From Candidatus Pedobacter colombiensis (GTDB taxonomy: Bacteria; Bacteroidota; Bacteroidia; Sphingobacteriales; Sphingobacteriaceae), in the NCBI GenBank assembly GCA_029202485.1, contig CP119313.1, forward strand, positions 2,170,001 through 2,234,000: 64,000 nucleotides of DNA, written 5' to 3'. Under the pieces are notes generated by a model. That model ran no database searches. It was given only the letters and a program-made list of their open reading frames with translations, and was not told the DNA's origin. Shown piece by piece: positions 25,160 through 34,540 of the stretch. Numbering within the stretch: position 1 is the stretch's first letter; every line of letters begins with the position of its first letter. The position numbers and the translations under genes were made by a program.

Positions 25160-25966
25160 TTACTTGGTAACAGATTTCATAAACCCTACTGTTTTTATTT
25201 TATCTGAAAAGACTTCAAATAAGTTCTTATTCTTTAGCGAAAGAAGAAGATTCTCAATTCGATTATAGTAGTCTTTCTCTTCAAAAGATTTCAGCATTGT
25301 TGCGAGTGGTTCTTTTACATTTTGATCATCTGAATTAACGGATTCAATAAATAGACTAGCAACCTTTTGTACTATTTCAAGTTTTTTTAATACTTCCAGA
25401 TAACTTTCTTTATTGACTTCTATAGGGCTGATAAACAGCTCATTTTGATCACAATAAAACCCATTTTGTCTTAATGAATCGACATTTGAAAACCATGCTA
25501 ATTCGATTTGTATTTGGAACAATTTTTCCGTTACATATCTGGTTGCCTTTTCATTCAATTTCTTTTTGTTACTAAACACTTTTTTCAGTTCCTCAATCTC
25601 AGATGTTGACTTGTTTTTAAATGATTGGATGAAGTCTATTAAATCATCTCCAAAAATAGATAGAACAAACATGGCAAACGCTATAAAGTACCGTATTTGG
25701 TGAGTTTTGAACAGCCTATGCATTCCTTTTATCTTGCGAAATCTGTAACCTTTGCTATCTAAGAATAATACTATTGCCTTGACTAATTCTTCAATACTAA
25801 CGATAGCCAAAGACATAGCTCTACCGTAATCTTCTATTTCTGCAAGAGAAATTCCTGACTTCCAGGATTGTCTGGAGTTAAGGAGGACATTCTTGTAAGT
25901 AATTTCGCATTCTTTAGTCGAAAGTGAGGTGAAATTTTTTCCAGTTTTATGTTGTTCATTTTTCAT
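25160..25966 (-). CDS. AbiV-family abortive infection protein
   Basis: 268 aa, no signal peptide. Residues 15-85 match the AbiV outline: NVLLNSRQSWKSGISLAEIE, SLAIVSIEELVKAIVLF (the conserved EE-x2-K core), then KIKGMHRLFKTHQIRYF. The remainder is helical. AbiV of Lactococcus blocks phage growth. Here the gene is inverted between an ECF sigma gene and its anti-sigma partner, 14 nt past the sigma stop, suggesting insertion. Its base composition is more AT-rich than both neighbours. Confidence 0.68.
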   Translation of the reverse strand: MKNEQHKTGKNFTSLSTKECEITYKNVLLNSRQSWKSGISLAEIEDYGRAMSLAIVSIEELVKAIVLFLDSKGYRFRKIKGMHRLFKTHQIRYFIAFAMFVLSIFGDDLIDFIQSFKNKSTSEIEELKKVFSNKKKLNEKATRYVTEKLFQIQIELAWFSNVDSLRQNGFYCDQNELFISPIEVNKESYLEVLKKLEIVQKVASLFIESVNSDDQNVKEPLATMLKSFEEKDYYNRIENLLLSLKNKNLFEVFSDKIKTVGFMKSVTK

Positions 25967-26119
25967 AGGCTAATTCGGGTTTAGCAAAGTGTTTAGTTAG
26001 AAGATACACTAAATCATATTCAACTAGATAATAAAACGGCTATTCAAAAAATAAAAACAACCCAAGCCGAGAGTTTTCTCTTTCCAAACGAATAGGTATG
26101 CAAAAGCCCTATTTGGACA

Positions 26120-27250
26120 ATGGAAGACGTTAATCAATTATATCAGAAATTTCTGAACCAGCAATGTTCAAGGCAGGAAGCCGAAGAACTGCTTCAATAC
26201 TTTTTAACAGAAAAAGGCGATGCTGAAATGGCACAACTCATTGAGGCAACACTGGAAAATCAATCTTTGGGAAAAATAACTACTGAAGACCAGCTCTCGA
26301 TTGAAAGAAATGAAAGGCTGGTCATGGATAAGATTAAGCCGAAAAGGGAATCAAATAGGTATATCTGGTACGCTGCGGCTGCTGCGTTGCTGGCTGTACT
26401 TTCAGTAACGTTTTATTTTTCCAAAGATAAAAGCAGCGTTCCGACCAACCAGATAGTAAACCATGATGTTTTACCCGGTGGCAACAGGGCTACTTTAAGA
26501 CTGGCTAATGGTAAAACAATCAACCTGGATGCTAAAAAGTCAGGTGTTGTGATACAAGCCTCTCAATTGACCTACAATGATGGAACTGTAATCGCGGCTA
26601 CCCAGGGAAAAAGTAATGAAACTTCAATGATCAATACGCCATCAGGCGGACAATATACTGTTGAGTTACCGGATGGTACCTTAGTAACCTTAAACGCTGC
26701 CAGCTCGCTTAAATTCCCGTCAACATTTTTAGGATTAGTTAATAGAACGGTTGAGCTGGTTGGCGAAGGTTACTTCCAGGTTAGAAAAGACAAACAACAT
26801 CCTTTTATTGTAAAAAGCGGTGATCAGCAGGTTGAAGTACTCGGTACACACTTTAATGTTACCGCCTATGCAAATGAAAAAAACATCAAGACCACATTGG
26901 TTGAGGGATCGGTAAAAATTAGTACGGCAAGCGGAAGCAAATTACTTAAGCCCGGCCAACAGGCACAGGTTAATGGTACGGCTATTCAGGTGGACGAAGT
27001 GGATATAGATGATGCGATAGCATGGAAACAGGGCTACTTCATCTTTAATGAAGACCTGGAGAGCATTATGAAGAAAGTATCCAGGTGGTACAATGTTGAA
27101 ATTATTTATCAAAGCAAGTTTGATCCGGGCCTTGGTTTTCAAGGCAAAATCACCAGAAACAAAAATCTTTCAGAAGTGCTGAAAATGATGGAATACACCG
27201 AAAAAGTACACTTTAAAATTGAAGGGAGGAAACTTATTGTAACAAACTAA
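26120..27250 (+). CDS. FecR-family anti-sigma factor
   Basis: 376 aa. The cytoplasmic N-terminal part (1-80) binds the sigma factor. One membrane helix lies at about residues 81-100 (YIWYAAAAALLAVLSVTFYF). The FecR periplasmic domain follows (TPSGGQYTVELPDGTLVTLN, about 170-265), and a DUF4974/STN-like C-terminal part includes WKQGYFIFNEDLESIMKKVS. It holds or activates the sigma factor in response to the SusC transducer next door. Partner: sigma at 24546. Confidence 0.93.
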   Translation: MEDVNQLYQKFLNQQCSRQEAEELLQYFLTEKGDAEMAQLIEATLENQSLGKITTEDQLSIERNERLVMDKIKPKRESNRYIWYAAAAALLAVLSVTFYFSKDKSSVPTNQIVNHDVLPGGNRATLRLANGKTINLDAKKSGVVIQASQLTYNDGTVIAATQGKSNETSMINTPSGGQYTVELPDGTLVTLNAASSLKFPSTFLGLVNRTVELVGEGYFQVRKDKQHPFIVKSGDQQVEVLGTHFNVTAYANEKNIKTTLVEGSVKISTASGSKLLKPGQQAQVNGTAIQVDEVDIDDAIAWKQGYFIFNEDLESIMKKVSRWYNVEIIYQSKFDPGLGFQGKITRNKNLSEVLKMMEYTEKVHFKIEGRKLIVTN

Positions 27251-27287
27251 AAGGGAAGAAAGAGTAAAGCCAATCCTTAAAAACAAA

Positions 27288-27313
27288 ACCGGCAGTGCGC
27301 TAACACTACCGGT
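27288..27313 (+). repeat. Hairpin in the fecR-susC gap
   Basis: ACCGGCAGTG (27288-27297) pairs with CACTACCGGT (27304-27313), one mismatch, 6-nt loop, 57 nt before the susC start. A hairpin is present in the same place at the second locus (57857-57881). No T-run follows, so a leader or RNA-stability role is more likely than termination. Confidence 0.55.
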
Positions 27314-27370
27314 CGATGTCTGGATTGGTAAATAAGAATTGTGTCATATCAACTTTAACCAGACGAACAA

Positions 27371-30300
27371 ATGTATAAATTTTATACTAGCAAAATTGGT
27401 GTGCCCCCAAGGTACATCTATAAACTATTGCTCATTATGCGATTAACTACAATCCTATTAATAGCAACCATTATGCAGGTCAGTGCTAACAGCTTTGGGC
27501 AGGCCATCACTTTGAACACTAAAAATGCGTCTCTACCGACTGTCATTAAAGAAATCAGCAGGCAAAGCGGCTACGATTTTTTTTACGATCAGGATCTTAT
27601 CAAGAAGTCGCAGAAAATCACTGTTAATATTTCCAACAGCCCAATTGAAACAGCATTGGAAAAGTGCTTCGAGAATCAGCCCTTTACTTATAAGATTGAG
27701 AATAAATCCGTACTCTTAAAGGCTAAGGAGCCTTCCTTTCGCGAAAGAATCATGGATCGTTCTGTCAATATTGATGTGCGTGGTCGTGTCTATGATGATC
27801 AGGGTATGCCTCTTTCGGGAGCAGTTGTGAGAATTAAAGGAGCAAACAACGCAGTAGGAACTGATGCAAGTGGTTCTTTCCATTTAATCAATGTGCCTGA
27901 AGGTGCTATATTGGTTATTTCCTTTGTCGGATACGGTACGGAAGAAGTAAAAGTAACTAAGAACGTTGGAATGATTGTACTAAAAATCAGTACTAATGAA
28001 TTAGAAGAAATGGTGATTAATGCGGGTTATTATACGGTAAAAGAGAAAGAGCGCACTGGTTCCATTTCCAGAGTAGATGCCAAAACAATAGCACAACAAC
28101 CCGTAAGCAATCCTCTTGCTGCACTGATTGGCCGTATGCCAGGTGTAAACATTGAGCAGTCATCCGGTATCAATGGTGGAGGATTTAAAGTACAGATCAG
28201 GGGACAAAACAGTTTAAGAACAGAGCCTGGAAATAATGGGAATGATCCTTTGTACCTTATTGATGGGGTTCCTTATCCTTCTGCAAGCCTTACACTTGAA
28301 AATTTAGGCGTAATCGGAATTAGTGGAGTAGCCAATCCGCTCAGCACACTTAACCCAAATGACATAGAAAGTATCGAAGTATTAAAAGATGCAGATGCTA
28401 CTGCTATCTATGGATCAAGAGGTGCCAATGGTGTGATCCTTATTACAACAAAGAAAGCAAAACCCGGAGCTACTCAATTTGCATTTATTGTTAATCAGGG
28501 AATATCGCAAATCAGCAAAAAGCTAAACCTTTTAAATACTGAACAGTACTTTCAAATGAGGAATGAAGCGTTTAAAAATGATGGAGTTTCACCTGCAGCT
28601 ACAGATTATGACATTAATGGAACCTGGGATAAAAACCGCTACACTGACTGGCAGAAAGAATTGATAGGCGGAACAGCCAGCTCTACCAATGTTAGTACAT
28701 CTATTGGCGGAGGAAATGAATTTACTCAATTTGCAATAAGGGGAAACTATAGCAGGCAAACTACGGTTCTTCCTGTCAATCTAACAGATATTAAAGGATC
28801 GGGTGCTTTAACCATAAATCATTCGTCTTTTGATAGAAAGCTAAGTCTTAATTTTTCTTCCTCATACAACGTGGAGGCGAACACTTTACCAAAATATGAC
28901 TTAACATCTTATACTAATTTAGCCCCGAATGCCCCTGCATTATATAATGCAGACGGAAATTTAAACTGGGGACTAGACGATCAGGGTGCTCCAACCTGGA
29001 ACAATCCTATGGCCTCTACCCGCGAGCCTTATACAAGTAATAACAATATATTTTTATCAAGTGGACAAATCAGTTATGAAGTTGTTCCCGGACTTAAGAT
29101 AAAAGGCAGCTTTGGGTACAGCAATATTAAATTCAGGGAAAATGTAATCAGCCCAATAGCAGCGCAACCTCCTTCTGAATATGCAATAGGCCTGAATTTG
29201 CTTTCGCTTACAAGTGTGGACACATGGAACATTGAGCCTCAGATCAATTATCAATATAAATCTAAAAAGTCCACTATTGATATTTTGGTAGGTACAACGC
29301 TTCAGAAAAGCGCTCAAAGAAATGAATTTTTGGTTGGAGCATTATATACAAGTGACCTGTTGATAAAAGATATTAGTTCAGCACCGTTTAAAAATGCAGT
29401 TACATCTTCATCATTGTATAAATATCAGGCAGTGTTTAGTCGCTTGAATTATAACTACAACGGGACTTATTTCCTAAACATTACAGGCAGACGTGATGGT
29501 TCCAGCAGGTTCGGCCCTGATAAACAGTATGCAAATTTTGGCGCAATTGGAGTTGCATGGATTTTCTCAAATGAAAATATGGCGAAGGAGTTATTGCCTA
29601 TGTTATCACTAGGTAAAATCAGGGGTAGTTTTGGAAGTACCGGAAATGATCAAATTCCTAATTACGGATACCTTGAAACTTACTCTGCAACCAATTCCTA
29701 CATTGATGGCAGCGGATTATTCCCCAGCCAATTAGGGAACCCTGATTATTCTTGGGAAATCACAAAAAAGTTAGAGGCTGCAATTGATCTGGGGCTGCTT
29801 AAAGACAGGATACTTTTTAGTGCCAGCTGGTATCGTAACAGGTCATCAAACCAGTTGGTAGGATATACATTACCTGATATCACCGGATTTTCAACTATCC
29901 AGTACAATCTACCGGCAACCGTCCAAAATACGGGTTGGGAATTTGAACTAAGAACAAACAATCTTTCATCAAAAACATTTACATGGACAACCGCTTTCAA
30001 TCTCACTATACCAAAGAATAAGCTCTTGTCTTATCCTGATATTGAGGGATCAAGTTATGCGAATACGTATACTGTTGGCCAATCCTTATATAACATTCGC
30101 AAGTATCATTATCAAGGTGTCAATACCCAAACCGGAATGTATGATTTTGCAGATGTAAACGGAAACGGGGTACTGGATGTCGGTGATAGGATATCACCAA
30201 CGCAGACTGTGACCAGTCACTGGTATGGCGGGATTCAGAACAGTTTCAACTTAAATAATATAACGTTGGATATTTTTATACAAGTAGTAAATAAAACTGC

Positions 30301-30697
30301 CCTAAGCCCATTTACCGCTGCTCAGATGGGAATGCCGGGCAGTATGGGGAATCAAACAGTTGATGTTCTTGATCGGTGGCAAAAGCCTAATGACATGGCA
30401 AGTTTTCAGCAATTTTCACAGAGTTTTACTCCAAATGGCCCTGGAAGCAGGTTCTCCAGTCTTTACTATTCCGACCGGTTTAGTAATGCATCCTTTGTCC
30501 GGTTAAAAAATGTTTCTCTTTCCTGGATGCTTCCCCGATCGTGGTCACAGCGGGTAAGGTTGCAAAACCTGCGAGTATTCGCACAGGGACAAAATCTACT
30601 GACTATCACAAAATATCCTGGCGATCCAGAAATAGCAAATGTAAAAACCTTGCCAAGTCTGCGAACGATTATCTGCGGCCTCCAAGTGAATTTATAA
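27371..30697 (+). CDS. SusC/RagA TonB-dependent outer-membrane transporter with STN domain
   Basis: 1108 aa. The start MYKFYTSKIG matches the second SusC in the window (MYKNYTKFW), then a signal anchor near 25-42. An STN secretin/TonB short N-terminal domain (about 55-115) marks it as a transducer for FecR signalling. A CarboxypepD_reg-like domain (about 137-215: IDVRGRVYDDQGMPLSGAVV) precedes the plug (NAGYYTVKEKERTGSISRVD; ATAIYGSRGANGVILI). The beta-barrel extends to the end. It forms an outer-membrane nutrient uptake pair with SusD at 30721. Substrate unknown. Confidence 0.95.
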   Translation: MYKFYTSKIGVPPRYIYKLLLIMRLTTILLIATIMQVSANSFGQAITLNTKNASLPTVIKEISRQSGYDFFYDQDLIKKSQKITVNISNSPIETALEKCFENQPFTYKIENKSVLLKAKEPSFRERIMDRSVNIDVRGRVYDDQGMPLSGAVVRIKGANNAVGTDASGSFHLINVPEGAILVISFVGYGTEEVKVTKNVGMIVLKISTNELEEMVINAGYYTVKEKERTGSISRVDAKTIAQQPVSNPLAALIGRMPGVNIEQSSGINGGGFKVQIRGQNSLRTEPGNNGNDPLYLIDGVPYPSASLTLENLGVIGISGVANPLSTLNPNDIESIEVLKDADATAIYGSRGANGVILITTKKAKPGATQFAFIVNQGISQISKKLNLLNTEQYFQMRNEAFKNDGVSPAATDYDINGTWDKNRYTDWQKELIGGTASSTNVSTSIGGGNEFTQFAIRGNYSRQTTVLPVNLTDIKGSGALTINHSSFDRKLSLNFSSSYNVEANTLPKYDLTSYTNLAPNAPALYNADGNLNWGLDDQGAPTWNNPMASTREPYTSNNNIFLSSGQISYEVVPGLKIKGSFGYSNIKFRENVISPIAAQPPSEYAIGLNLLSLTSVDTWNIEPQINYQYKSKKSTIDILVGTTLQKSAQRNEFLVGALYTSDLLIKDISSAPFKNAVTSSSLYKYQAVFSRLNYNYNGTYFLNITGRRDGSSRFGPDKQYANFGAIGVAWIFSNENMAKELLPMLSLGKIRGSFGSTGNDQIPNYGYLETYSATNSYIDGSGLFPSQLGNPDYSWEITKKLEAAIDLGLLKDRILFSASWYRNRSSNQLVGYTLPDITGFSTIQYNLPATVQNTGWEFELRTNNLSSKTFTWTTAFNLTIPKNKLLSYPDIEGSSYANTYTVGQSLYNIRKYHYQGVNTQTGMYDFADVNGNGVLDVGDRISPTQTVTSHWYGGIQNSFNLNNITLDIFIQVVNKTALSPFTAAQMGMPGSMGNQTVDVLDRWQKPNDMASFQQFSQSFTPNGPGSRFSSLYYSDRFSNASFVRLKNVSLSWMLPRSWSQRVRLQNLRVFAQGQNLLTITKYPGDPEIANVKTLPSLRTIICGLQVNL

Positions 30698-30720
30698 GTT
30701 GGACATTAAAAGAATTTGAA

Positions 30721-32133
30721 ATGAAAATCATTCAATATAAAAACTGCTACCTGCTGTTATTGATACTGGTAACACTATCATGTAAAAAATTTCTAAGCAT
30801 TGATCCTCCGATTGATCGTATTGTAGCCAGTGAGGTGTTTTCCAATACTGAAACGGCTACTGCAGCTGTTAGGGGGATTTATGCTAAAATGATGTCAGAA
30901 AACGGATTTGCAAGCGGTAGCTCTTCCAGTGTTACTTTGCTTTCAGGAAGATCTGCTGATGAGTTTTCCAATTACTACACTTTATCTGATTTCCCCAAAC
31001 AGTTTTCTGAAAATAACCTTTTGTCTACTAATTCAAGTTTACAATCAGGGCTTTGGAAAGATCCATATCAAATTATTTACGGAGCAAACTCTGTACTGGA
31101 AAGTCTTAATAAATCAGTACAACTTTCTATCAATACAAAACAGCAATTGGGTGGTGAAGCAAAGTTTATCAGGGCGCTATGCTACTTTTATTTGACCAAC
31201 TTATTTGGGAATGTGCCGCTGATACTCAGTTCAGACTATCGGCTTAGCTCTACTGCAAGTGCCAGTAATCCGCAGGATATATATGTTCAGGTAATCAAAG
31301 ACCTGCTGGAAGCCAGAGATCAATTAGCAGATAACTATCCGACTGCTGACCGGACAAGAGCCAATAAATGGGCAGCAACAGCTTTATTAGCACGTGTTTA
31401 CTTATTTAACAAAGATTGGGTTAATGCTGAGAAATATTCTAATGAGCTTATCGCAAAGACGGATCTTTACGATCTCATTCAGGACGATCTAAACAAAGTG
31501 TTCTTAAGCAACAGTAAAGAAGCAATTTTACAGTTTTTCGTTCCTCAAATACTAGGCGTAAATACAAATGAAGGAAAGATCTTTATACTGAGACAAGCGC
31601 CAGGATCATCAACAGAGGTCGTAATGAGTGAAAATTTGTTTAATGCCTTTGAACCTGGTGACAAGCGAAAAACCAATTGGATAGGAACGTTTACAAGTGG
31701 TACTTTTTTCTGGCATTACCCATATAAGTATAAAGTTAAAGCCGGATCATCTCCACTCACAGAGTTCTCTATGGTACTCAGAGTTGCAGAGCAGTACTTG
31801 ATCAGAGCCGAAGCAAGAGCGCAGCAGAATAAAATTTCCGGATTGAACAGCGCAGAAAGTGATGTGAACCTCATCAGAGGCAGGGCTGGATTAACCGGAG
31901 TAACTGGGACAACACAAGCAGCAATGTTACTATCTATTGAAAAGGAAAGGCGTATGGAACTATTCTCAGAGTGGGGCCATCGATGGCTTGACTTAAAACG
32001 TACCAATAGAGCCGATGCTATTCTGGCCCCCCTTAAAGGCCAAAACTGGCAAAGTACAGATCAGTTATATCCAATACCTTATTCGGAACTTGTTAATAAT
32101 AAAAATTTAAAACAGAACCCCGGATACAACTAA
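30721..32133 (+). CDS. SusD/RagB nutrient-binding outer-membrane lipoprotein
   Basis: 470 aa from ATG 30721; the frame runs back into susC but that part is only overlap. A lipoprotein signal ends at LVTLSCKKFLSIDPP. SusD repeats follow (KFIRALCYFYLTNLFGNVPL; RANKWAATALLARVYLF), and the family C-terminus QLYPIPYSELVNNKNLKQNP is complete. It caps the SusC barrel and binds the substrate. It starts 23 nt after susC. No glycosidase is nearby to reveal the substrate. Confidence 0.95.
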   Translation: MKIIQYKNCYLLLLILVTLSCKKFLSIDPPIDRIVASEVFSNTETATAAVRGIYAKMMSENGFASGSSSSVTLLSGRSADEFSNYYTLSDFPKQFSENNLLSTNSSLQSGLWKDPYQIIYGANSVLESLNKSVQLSINTKQQLGGEAKFIRALCYFYLTNLFGNVPLILSSDYRLSSTASASNPQDIYVQVIKDLLEARDQLADNYPTADRTRANKWAATALLARVYLFNKDWVNAEKYSNELIAKTDLYDLIQDDLNKVFLSNSKEAILQFFVPQILGVNTNEGKIFILRQAPGSSTEVVMSENLFNAFEPGDKRKTNWIGTFTSGTFFWHYPYKYKVKAGSSPLTEFSMVLRVAEQYLIRAEARAQQNKISGLNSAESDVNLIRGRAGLTGVTGTTQAAMLLSIEKERRMELFSEWGHRWLDLKRTNRADAILAPLKGQNWQSTDQLYPIPYSELVNNKNLKQNPGYN

Positions 32134-32165
32134 TTACTGACCTATTTAACATAAACAATAAAATC

Positions 32166-33086
32166 ATGAAAATCAAAATATTTGCACTACTGTTGCCCGC
32201 ATTTCTATTTACATCTGCCTGGGCACAGGAAAAAAAAACGGAAACTCAATTTGATGAAGATTGGGCAAAGGTTATTGAAGGGCTGCCTTTGTTTATCAAT
32301 GGTAATATAGCTAAGACAGATGTGGGAGCAAAAGTAGCTTATAGCTGTCTAATAACTCCGTTTTCCCCAGCTCTTCAGCCAGGCTACGTGTTTCATACAG
32401 CAACGGAAAATATACAAAGCAAACGTTCAATGGGAATAATTTTCAATTTGCCTGTAAAGCTTTTTATTCAAATTCTCTATGGGCATTTTTATGAAACAGA
32501 TACTGTGACTAAATCAGCTTATTTTCCGGCTCCTATACCAAACGCAAGAACGGTTTTTAAAGACATTGATAGCGCAGCGCTTGTTGTTTCCGTAGATGGA
32601 AAAAAACAATGGCAAAATTTGTATAACATACAATTTACATCATCTAAAAATATTCCTACCAGTGTGATCAGACGGCATATGATTAGCGATATTGAATTAC
32701 AATTTGGTGTAAAAACCTACTGGGAAAAGCAGGTTAAAAAATGCATTGTGATTTCCCGAAATGGGCTGCCGATACCGGAATACCAAAAAGGTGATGTGGA
32801 ATACAAATTAGGAACGGATAAAAATGGGCAAGGTGGTGTGTCGATGAATAATGTTCCATTGGTTCAACTCATCAATTTTATGCTTGTCAGGGAGTTTAGA
32901 AATACTGATTACCCTATTGTTGACGAAACCGATTTCACAAAGAATCTAGGGAAAGTTTCCTTTTCAACAAAAGATCCTGGGCTAACATTCGAAAAGATGA
33001 GAGTTAATATGGCTAAATTTGGTTTCAAATTTAGCATTGAAGAACGTGAGGTTAATATGCTGGTTATCACTAAAGCAAACATGTAA
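32166..33086 (+). CDS. Secreted protein with DUF3738-like C-terminus
   Basis: 306 aa. The signal peptide ends at SAWAQ (residue 21). The C-terminal third contains DVEYKLGTDKNGQGGVSMNN, then PLVQLINFMLVREF and PIVDETDF, followed by a final beta-alpha element: a layout like DUF3738 proteins, which often accompany SusCD or regulatory loci. It is 32 nt after susD and likely the last gene of the operon. Exact role unknown. Confidence 0.65.
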   Translation: MKIKIFALLLPAFLFTSAWAQEKKTETQFDEDWAKVIEGLPLFINGNIAKTDVGAKVAYSCLITPFSPALQPGYVFHTATENIQSKRSMGIIFNLPVKLFIQILYGHFYETDTVTKSAYFPAPIPNARTVFKDIDSAALVVSVDGKKQWQNLYNIQFTSSKNIPTSVIRRHMISDIELQFGVKTYWEKQVKKCIVISRNGLPIPEYQKGDVEYKLGTDKNGQGGVSMNNVPLVQLINFMLVREFRNTDYPIVDETDFTKNLGKVSFSTKDPGLTFEKMRVNMAKFGFKFSIEEREVNMLVITKANM

Positions 33087-33093
33087 ACATATT

Positions 33094-33124
33094 TTCAGTT
33101 GCTGGCACTATGTTGGCAGCTGAA
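33094..33124 (+). terminator. Hairpin at convergent gene ends
   Basis: TTCAGTTGC (33094-33102) pairs with GCAGCTGAA (33116-33124) with one G-T pair, followed by TTTTGT. It lies 8 nt after the stop of the 32166-33086 gene and overlaps the stop end of the convergent leftward gene. Confidence 0.45.
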
Positions 33125-34154
33125 TTTTGTACCGATAAATAAAAGAATCATGGATCGTATAGACATATCCGTTGATTACTTTAAACTGGCTGATATTTTT
33201 ATGCTGCGTATTTGGCAAGTAAAATGAATACACATAAGCCCCCCTTGCAATATCGTAGATGTCAATTACGGTGGAGTATTTAAATTGAGTATCATCTTCC
33301 TTTTTACCCATCAGGGTTGAATGAACGAATAGGTAATTTTTCCATGTTGCACATTTTGGATTAACTAAAAGTGCAGGTGTTGTAATTACACTGGAGCCAT
33401 TTGACTGAATAGCTGAAACGTTGAAAAAAGCAGAATCTATCGGGTCTATTGTTTTTATCTTCCTTACCAGATTTAAACTGGTGTCCATAACAATTATTTC
33501 ATTTCGGTAGGCATATAAATAGGTGAATAATTGCAGATTCTTGTTATATTCTAGGTTGCCACTGGTACAATATTGTCCGTCAACTTGCTTTATCAATATT
33601 GTATCATTTTCTATTGTTCCTGCCGGATAAGTTGCTTTACGAAAAGCATTACATTGGGTTTTTGAACTAACATAACGAAATACAAGGGAATTATCGTTAA
33701 GCGGCACGCTTTCCTGGAAAAAAGGGCAAGAAATAGTCCAAGTTGATGCTCTCCATTCATTTGTTTTTCCTTTAAGGATCGAACGTTCCAAGCCGTAAAA
33801 AACATAAAAGTTTATGCTGTCTACATAAATCTTGTAGTCGCTTACTCCATGTGATGTTGTATATCGTAAGTCTATGTTAATAGTTTGCGTATCTGTCAAT
33901 GGCGAATTGGTTCGGAGCAAACGTGGCAAAGTAGTATAGTTGCCTAAATAGATATTTTCGTCAGATGAGCCGGCAATATAATAGGAGTTAAATCTCAAGT
34001 CAAGTCCCTTGATATCAGTGACCTCAAATGGAATCCTACGTTCAAAATCATAAGACAACACTTTTAGTTTTGCATGGTATCGGATAAAAAGTATCAGAAT
34101 TGGTACAGGTGATAATATAAAAATCAGAAGCAGACGGGTAAATATTATTTTCAT
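33108..34154 (-). CDS. Exported partner protein of the DUF6520-like cassette
   Basis: 348 aa. An N-terminal membrane anchor or uncleaved signal spans residues 4-24 (IFTRLLLIFILSPVPILILF). The body consists of short repeated strands (NLQLFTYLYAYRNEIIVMDT; FKYSTVIDIYDIARGAYVYS; INGYVYTIHDSFIYRY), in the manner of a six-bladed beta-propeller. It is the last gene of the MauE / DUF6520-like cassette and comes after an 11-bp hairpin that may limit its expression. It matches the place of the large partner in the cassettes at 1-1936 and 20066-22556. Function unknown. Confidence 0.72.
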   Translation of the reverse strand: MKIIFTRLLLIFILSPVPILILFIRYHAKLKVLSYDFERRIPFEVTDIKGLDLRFNSYYIAGSSDENIYLGNYTTLPRLLRTNSPLTDTQTINIDLRYTTSHGVSDYKIYVDSINFYVFYGLERSILKGKTNEWRASTWTISCPFFQESVPLNDNSLVFRYVSSKTQCNAFRKATYPAGTIENDTILIKQVDGQYCTSGNLEYNKNLQLFTYLYAYRNEIIVMDTSLNLVRKIKTIDPIDSAFFNVSAIQSNGSSVITTPALLVNPKCATWKNYLFVHSTLMGKKEDDTQFKYSTVIDIYDIARGAYVYSFYLPNTQHKNISQFKVINGYVYTIHDSFIYRYKIQLPT

Positions 34155-34170
34155 ATGAGTAAGTAATAAG

Positions 34171-34208
34171 AAAGATGGTTAAAGCTCTCGTAGTCAGTAA
34201 CCATCTTT
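34171..34208 (-). terminator. Intercistronic attenuator hairpin
   Basis: A perfect 11-bp stem AAAGATGGTTA (34171-34181) / TAACCATCTTT (34198-34208) with a 16-nt loop lies between the DUF6520-like gene and the 33108-34154 gene. Read on the minus strand it is followed by CTTATTACTTA, only a weak T-run, so partial termination or RNA end protection of the upstream small gene is likely. Confidence 0.65.
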
Positions 34209-34222
34209 CAGTTAATCAAACT

Positions 34223-34459
34223 TTAATCAAGTGCTAAGGGGCGGCTACATAAGCCAGTATTTGCATCGAAGCCGATGTACTGTACTTTGTCAATTGTACA
34301 GCTTGGTGTTGAACTTGCATGGCAAGGTACACTGGTTGTACATACTCCTACTACCGGTGCTGGTTTTGCACCGATTGTTTTTGTGTTCGCTTTACCTACT
34401 AAAGCTCCGCCTACTGCAATTGTTGTCAGTATGGCGAATGTTAAAATTTGCTTTTTCAT
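34223..34459 (-). CDS. DUF6520-like small secreted protein
   Basis: 78 aa. The signal peptide covers residues 1-24 (MKKQILTFAILTTIAVGGAL). The mature part begins KTIGAKPAPVVGVC and has four cysteines (VCTTSVPC, SCTIDK, GLCSRPL) and QYIGFDANTGLC. Length, signal and cysteine spacing fit the DUF6520 family of Bacteroidetes, which is uncharacterised. It follows mauE-like by 81 nt, with a conserved leader motif in that gap. A second-strand frame here is a shadow. Confidence 0.7.
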   Translation of the reverse strand: MKKQILTFAILTTIAVGGALVGKANTKTIGAKPAPVVGVCTTSVPCHASSTPSCTIDKVQYIGFDANTGLCSRPLALD

Positions 34460-34487
34460 AATAATGAGTAATTAGAATTGAATGATT

Positions 34488-34523
34488 GCCTACTCTGTTA
34501 CAGGTTTTCGGCAAGTCCTGTTT
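34488..34523 (-). promoter_or_regulatory. Leader motif shared with 22579-22613
   Basis: On the minus strand: AAACAGG, 4 nt, GCCGAAAACC, 6 nt, AGAGTAGGC, then 28 nt to the ATG at 34459. It lies in the gap after the MauE-like gene, so it marks either an internal promoter or a 5'-UTR element for the small protein. In this copy an extra CTGT-aac-ACAG-like pairing is possible within the spacer. Confidence 0.6.
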
Positions 34524-34540
34524 CTCGGCCAAGAAATATT

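Noticed and set aside
34231..34475. Plus-strand frames opposite the DUF6520-like gene
   Set aside because: The minus-strand frame has a signal peptide, ordered cysteines and a conserved leader; the plus frames are mirror images without start context.
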